From NCBI GenBank assembly GCA_025350815.1, contig JANXXE010000170.1, positions 1-33,385 of the forward strand: a stretch of DNA of 33,385 nt. Direction: 5' to 3'. This stretch comes from Myxococcales bacterium. GTDB lineage: Bacteria; Myxococcota_A; Polyangia; Fen-1088. This document shows positions 30,711-33,385 of the stretch, piece by piece. The translations under genes and the position numbers were made by a program. Within the stretch, counting starts at the first letter, position 1. The number at the start of each line of letters is the position of its first letter. The notes beneath the pieces are model-generated. The model ran no database searches, had not been told where the DNA came from, and saw only the letters and a program-made list of their open reading frames with translations.

Positions 30711-30726
30711 GCACCCGCAGGGGTGC
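30711..30726. repeat. Inverted repeat between nadE and the 5'-nucleotidase gene
   Basis: GCACCC (30711-30716), GCAG, GGGTGC (30721-30726): 6-bp perfect arms with a 4-nt loop. Each arm lies exactly 17 bp from the -10 of the gene on its side, i.e. in the -35 position of both divergent promoters. Confidence 0.6.
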
Positions 30727-30743
30727 ATGCCGGTAATCCCGGG

Positions 30744-30749
30744 TACAAT
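30744..30749 (+). promoter_or_regulatory. -10 element of nadE
   Basis: TACAAT ends 7 nt before GTG 30757. No Shine-Dalgarno, so leaderless. No TTGACA-like -35; the GGGTGC arm occupies that place. Confidence 0.6.
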
Positions 30750-30756
30750 CGGCCTG

Positions 30757-32421
30757 GTGAAGGTAGCGCTTGGGCAGATCAATCCCACTATTGGGGATTT
30801 TGACGGCAACCTCGGTCTCATCGAGGACGCTTTGCTGGCGGCCGAGCGCCAGGATGCGGATTTGCTGGTGTTGCCCGAGCTGGCGCTGTGTGGATACCCG
30901 CCGCGCGATCTGTTGGAGCGGCCCGCGTTCATCGAGGCGGGTGCGCGTGCACTCGATCGTCTCACCCGTCGGGTGGGCGCGTCCCCGACGCCGGGGGGCA
31001 AGCGCACCGCGGTGATTGTCGGTTTTGTCGAGGCCCTGCCTGCGTCGGGCACCGGGCGCCCTGTGGCGAATGCGGCCGCGCTGCTGGACGCCGGTCGGGT
31101 CGCGTCCGTAACCCGGAAGACGCTGCTGCCCACCTACGACGTTTTCGACGAGCGTCGCTATTTCGAGCCCGGCGACCGCGTGTCTTGCACGACCTTCGGC
31201 GGGACGCGGCTGGGCATATCGATTTGCGAGGACATCTGGAACGACGCCGACTTCTGGCCGCATCGTCTGTACCGCGCGGATCCGATCGAAGCCCTGGTGA
31301 AGGACGGCGCCGAGATCCTGATCAACATTTCAGCGTCGCCGTACACGATAGAAAAACGCCGTCTGAGGCCGCGCATGCTGGCGACGACGGCGCGGCACTG
31401 GGGCCGGCCGCTGGTGTTCGTCAACCAGGTGGGCGGACAGGATGACCTTGTATTCGACGGCGCCAGCCTGGCCTTTGATGCGCGCGGCGAGGTCATCGCG
31501 CGCGCCGCCGAGCACACCGCCGATCTTGTCATCGTCGACACCGATACGGGGCGCGGCGATCTGCGACCGATGGAACAGTCGGACGTGCGATCGGCACTGG
31601 ACGCGCTGGTGCTGGGCACGCGCGACTACGCCCGCCGCTGCGGTTTCCCGGGCGTCGTGCTGGGGCTGTCGGGCGGCGTGGATTCAGCGCTGGTCGCCAC
31701 GATTGCGGCGCGTGCGGTCGGCCCCGGCAATGTTCTGGGTGTGGCGATGCCGTCACGTTATTCGTCAGAAGGTTCGCGCAAGGACGCGGCGGACCTGGCG
31801 CGTGCGCTGGGGATCGGCCTGCGGGAAATTCCGATAGAGCCGGTCTTCGGCGCGTACCTGGACACCTTGGAGCCCGCCTTCGCTGGCCGCCCGCCCGATG
31901 TGACCGAGGAGAATCTGCAGGCGCGCATCCGCGGCGGTTTGTTGATGTCGCTGTCGAACAAGTTCGGCTTGTTGCTACTGACCACCGGTAACAAAAGCGA
32001 ACTGGCGACGGGCTTTTGCACGATTTACGGCGACATGTGCGGCGGCCTGGCGGTCATCAGCGACGTGCCGAAGACTCTCGTCTATCAGCTGGCGCGCGAG
32101 ATCAACGCCGGTGGCACCGTCATCCCCCTGTCGACGCTGACCAAGCCGCCCTCGGCCGAGCTGCGGCCCGACCAGACCGACCAGGACACCTTGCCGCCCT
32201 ACGACGTCCTTGACGCTGTCCTGGAGGCGCATCTTGAGCGGGGCCTGGACACCGCCGCGCTGAGCGCCGCCGGTTTCGACAGTCGTGTCGTCGAGGACGT
32301 CGTTCGCCGCGTGCGCCTGTCCGAATACAAACGCCGCCAGGCCGCGCCGGGCCTGAAGATAACGGGCAAGGCATTTGGCACCGGACGTCGCTACCCGATA
32401 GCGCAAGCCTGGCGAGGCTGA
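30757..32421 (+). CDS. nadE: Glutamine-dependent NAD+ synthetase
   Basis: Converts nicotinate adenine dinucleotide to NAD+ using glutamine and ATP; cytosolic. The 554-residue product has an N-terminal nitrilase-like glutaminase domain with its Glu-Lys-Cys triad visible (E41 in LPELALCGYP, K121 in RKTLLPTYDVFDE, C157 in ISICEDIWND). The C-terminal synthetase has the ATP pyrophosphatase P-loop GLSGGVDSALV (about 303-313) and NKSELATGFCTIYGDMCGG (about 411-429). Both domains look complete, so ammonia can come from glutamine. GTG 30757 is preferred over the open frame upstream because of the TACAAT box and the family N-terminus (MKVALGQINPTIGDF). A rho-independent terminator follows. Confidence 0.96.
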   Translation: MKVALGQINPTIGDFDGNLGLIEDALLAAERQDADLLVLPELALCGYPPRDLLERPAFIEAGARALDRLTRRVGASPTPGGKRTAVIVGFVEALPASGTGRPVANAAALLDAGRVASVTRKTLLPTYDVFDERRYFEPGDRVSCTTFGGTRLGISICEDIWNDADFWPHRLYRADPIEALVKDGAEILINISASPYTIEKRRLRPRMLATTARHWGRPLVFVNQVGGQDDLVFDGASLAFDARGEVIARAAEHTADLVIVDTDTGRGDLRPMEQSDVRSALDALVLGTRDYARRCGFPGVVLGLSGGVDSALVATIAARAVGPGNVLGVAMPSRYSSEGSRKDAADLARALGIGLREIPIEPVFGAYLDTLEPAFAGRPPDVTEENLQARIRGGLLMSLSNKFGLLLLTTGNKSELATGFCTIYGDMCGGLAVISDVPKTLVYQLAREINAGGTVIPLSTLTKPPSAELRPDQTDQDTLPPYDVLDAVLEAHLERGLDTAALSAAGFDSRVVEDVVRRVRLSEYKRRQAAPGLKITGKAFGTGRRYPIAQAWRG

Positions 32422-32427
32422 CCATCG

Positions 32428-32446
32428 AAGGGCCCCGGCCCTTTTT
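32428..32446 (+). terminator. Rho-independent terminator after nadE
   Basis: AAGGGC (32428-32433), CCCG loop, GCCCTT (32438-32443), then a T-run to 32446, directly after the nadE stop. The only clear intrinsic terminator in the window. Confidence 0.7.
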
Positions 32447-32448
32447 GC

Positions 32449-32497
32449 TTGACTCGCAAGGCCGCGTTGGGGACTTTCTGCGCATGCATTTGTCCCC
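32449..32497 (+). promoter_or_regulatory. Possible leuB upstream region with inverted repeat
   Basis: TTGACT (32449-32454) follows the terminator tail, but no TANNNT hexamer lies at 16-18 bp. GGGGAC (32469-32474) and GTCCCC (32492-32497) form a perfect inverted repeat with a 17-nt loop that contains GCATGC. Possibly a leuB operator or leader hairpin; uncertain. Confidence 0.3.
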
Positions 32498-32536
32498 GCG
32501 TTTCGCAGCAGAGTTTTCCATGTCGTGGTTGTCGCG

Positions 32537-33385
32537 ATGCGCACCGGTGCGCCCGTGAAGGCGACCATCGCGGTTCTGCCCGGCGACGGCATTGGCCCCG
32601 AGGTCACGGCCGAGGGCACCGGTGTGCTGCAGGCGGTGGGCAAGCGCTTCGGCCACGAATTTCTGCTGCGCGAGGGGCTCATCGGCGGCATTGCCATTGA
32701 TCGCACGGGCACAGCCCTGCCGCCCGAGACGGTCGAGATCTGCCGCGCCGCGGACGCCGTGCTGCTGGGCGCGGTCGGCGGCCCGAAGTGGGACGATCCC
32801 CATGCCAAGGTGCGGCCCGAGCAGGGCCTGCTGGGCATCCGGCGCGAACTTGGCCTGTACGCCAACCTTCGCCCCGTCGCGATCTTCCCCAGCCTCGTCG
32901 GTGCGTCGCCCCTGCGGCCGGAGATCTTGAAGGGCGTCGACCTGCTGGTCATTCGCGAGCTGACGGGTGGCATTTATTTTGGCGAGAAGAAGCGCGAGCC
33001 GAACCGCGCCGTGGACACCTGCGTCTACACGACGGAAGAGGTGGAACGGGTCGTGCGGCGCGCGTGTACATTCGCCCGCGCCCGGCGCGGCAAGCTGACG
33101 TCAGTCGACAAGGCCAACGTGCTGGAAACGTCCCGGCTGTGGCGCGCGGTCACCACCGAACTGGTGAAGGCCGAATTCCCCGACCTGAAGCTTGACCACA
33201 TTCTGGTCGATGCGTGCGCGATGCACCTCATCCGCCGGCCGTCCGATTTCGACGTGATTGTCACCGAGAACATGTTCGGCGACATCCTGACCGACGAGGC
33301 GTCGATGCTGGCCGGGTCGATGGGCCTGTTGCCGTCGGCGTCGCTGGGCGAGGGCCGCCGCGGGCTGTACGAGCCGATTCACGGC
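32537..33385 (+). CDS. leuB: 3-isopropylmalate dehydrogenase (3' end outside window)
   Basis: Oxidative decarboxylation of 3-isopropylmalate with NAD+ in leucine synthesis; cytosolic. 283 codons are visible. Motifs: [15 protein letters not shown] at the N-terminus, [42 protein letters not shown] with the catalytic Tyr, [14 protein letters not shown] with the catalytic Lys, [44 protein letters not shown] with the metal-binding Asp residues, and YEPIHG at the window edge. NAD+-dependent LeuB rather than isocitrate dehydrogenase is suggested by the overall pattern. Start: ATG 32537 is taken; GTG 32525 or GTG 32555 is also possible, and there is no -10 or Shine-Dalgarno to decide. The frame is open to the last base. 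Confidence 0.94.
   Translation, partial: MRTGAPVKATIAVLPGDGIGPEVTAEGTGVLQAVGKRFGHEFLLREGLIGGIAIDRTGTALPPETVEICRAADAVLLGAVGGPKWDDPHAKVRPEQGLLGIRRELGLYANLRPVAIFPSLVGASPLRPEILKGVDLLVIRELTGGIYFGEKKREPNRAVDTCVYTTEEVERVVRRACTFARARRGKLTSVDKANVLETSRLWRAVTTELVKAEFPDLKLDHILVDACAMHLIRRPSDFDVIVTENMFGDILTDEASMLAGSMGLLPSASLGEGRRGLYEPIHG

Noticed and set aside
1-33385. tRNA, rRNA, CRISPR arrays, insertion sequences, attachment sites
   Set aside because: Looked for by eye (CCA-ended cloverleaf patterns, transposase motifs, regular spaced repeats); none seen.

Overview
This window looks like chromosomal DNA of a high-GC delta-proteobacterial lineage, most likely Myxococcota. The signs are: many secreted lipoproteins with Gly/Ala/Ser/Thr-rich or Asp/Ala-rich linkers behind the lipobox; Hanks-type kinases with HRDxSPxN loops and a PEGA domain; MopE-like metal-binding repeats with a MYXO-CTERM-like C-terminal tail; and an ECF sigma / FecR-TPR anti-sigma operon. 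The order cannot be fixed from the sequence alone.

Layout. 1-1569 (-) is the 5' part of a protein with two kinase domains. 1638-9683 holds housekeeping and accessory genes: dipeptide epimerase, a heme-motif/MopE-repeat surface protein, a DUF2135-like lipoprotein, inorganic pyrophosphatase (ppa), a polytopic membrane protein, folK, a ZIP metal transporter and a CnbZ/RidA-like protein. 9778-11520 is a PQQ-type propeller protein. 11570-17267 is a pair of divergent operons rich in c-type heme motifs (seven or more CXnCH sites over five genes), lipoproteins and one beta-barrel with an N-terminal heme motif: a candidate envelope electron-transfer conduit. 17398-18032 is a vapBC toxin-antitoxin pair with a clear operator/promoter. 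18161-20400 is a Cys-rich lipoprotein plus two peptide-type ABC permeases. 20409-21392 (-) is a secreted alpha/beta hydrolase, followed by a broken tolC-like gene (21541-22058). 22168-25634 (-) is a cell-envelope signalling operon: Cys/Asp-rich lipoprotein, predicted outer-membrane protein, ECF sigma factor, and zinc-finger FecR/TPR anti-sigma. 25929-33385 holds a ComEA-like HhH protein, a PEGA-domain kinase, a serine beta-lactamase-like hydrolase, a HAD-IG 5'-nucleotidase, nadE and the start of leuB.

The most striking whole-window pattern is how transcription and translation start. For about nine operon-leading genes a TANNNT hexamer (TATACT, TACAAT, TAGCCT and so on) ends exactly 6-8 nt before the start codon, with no Shine-Dalgarno. 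This is the geometry of leaderless mRNAs. Genes inside operons, and a few first genes, carry GGAGG/AGGAG instead or use ATGA/GTGA overlaps. I used this rule to choose several start codons.

Two other themes recur. First, three perfect 12-bp in-frame tandem duplications, one of them inside a kinase activation segment. Second, divergent gene pairs separated by only 39-105 bp with interlocked promoters; the nadE/5'-nucleotidase pair (79 bp) has a small palindrome exactly 17 bp from both -10 elements. Nothing was searched against databases; names rest on motifs and general family knowledge.
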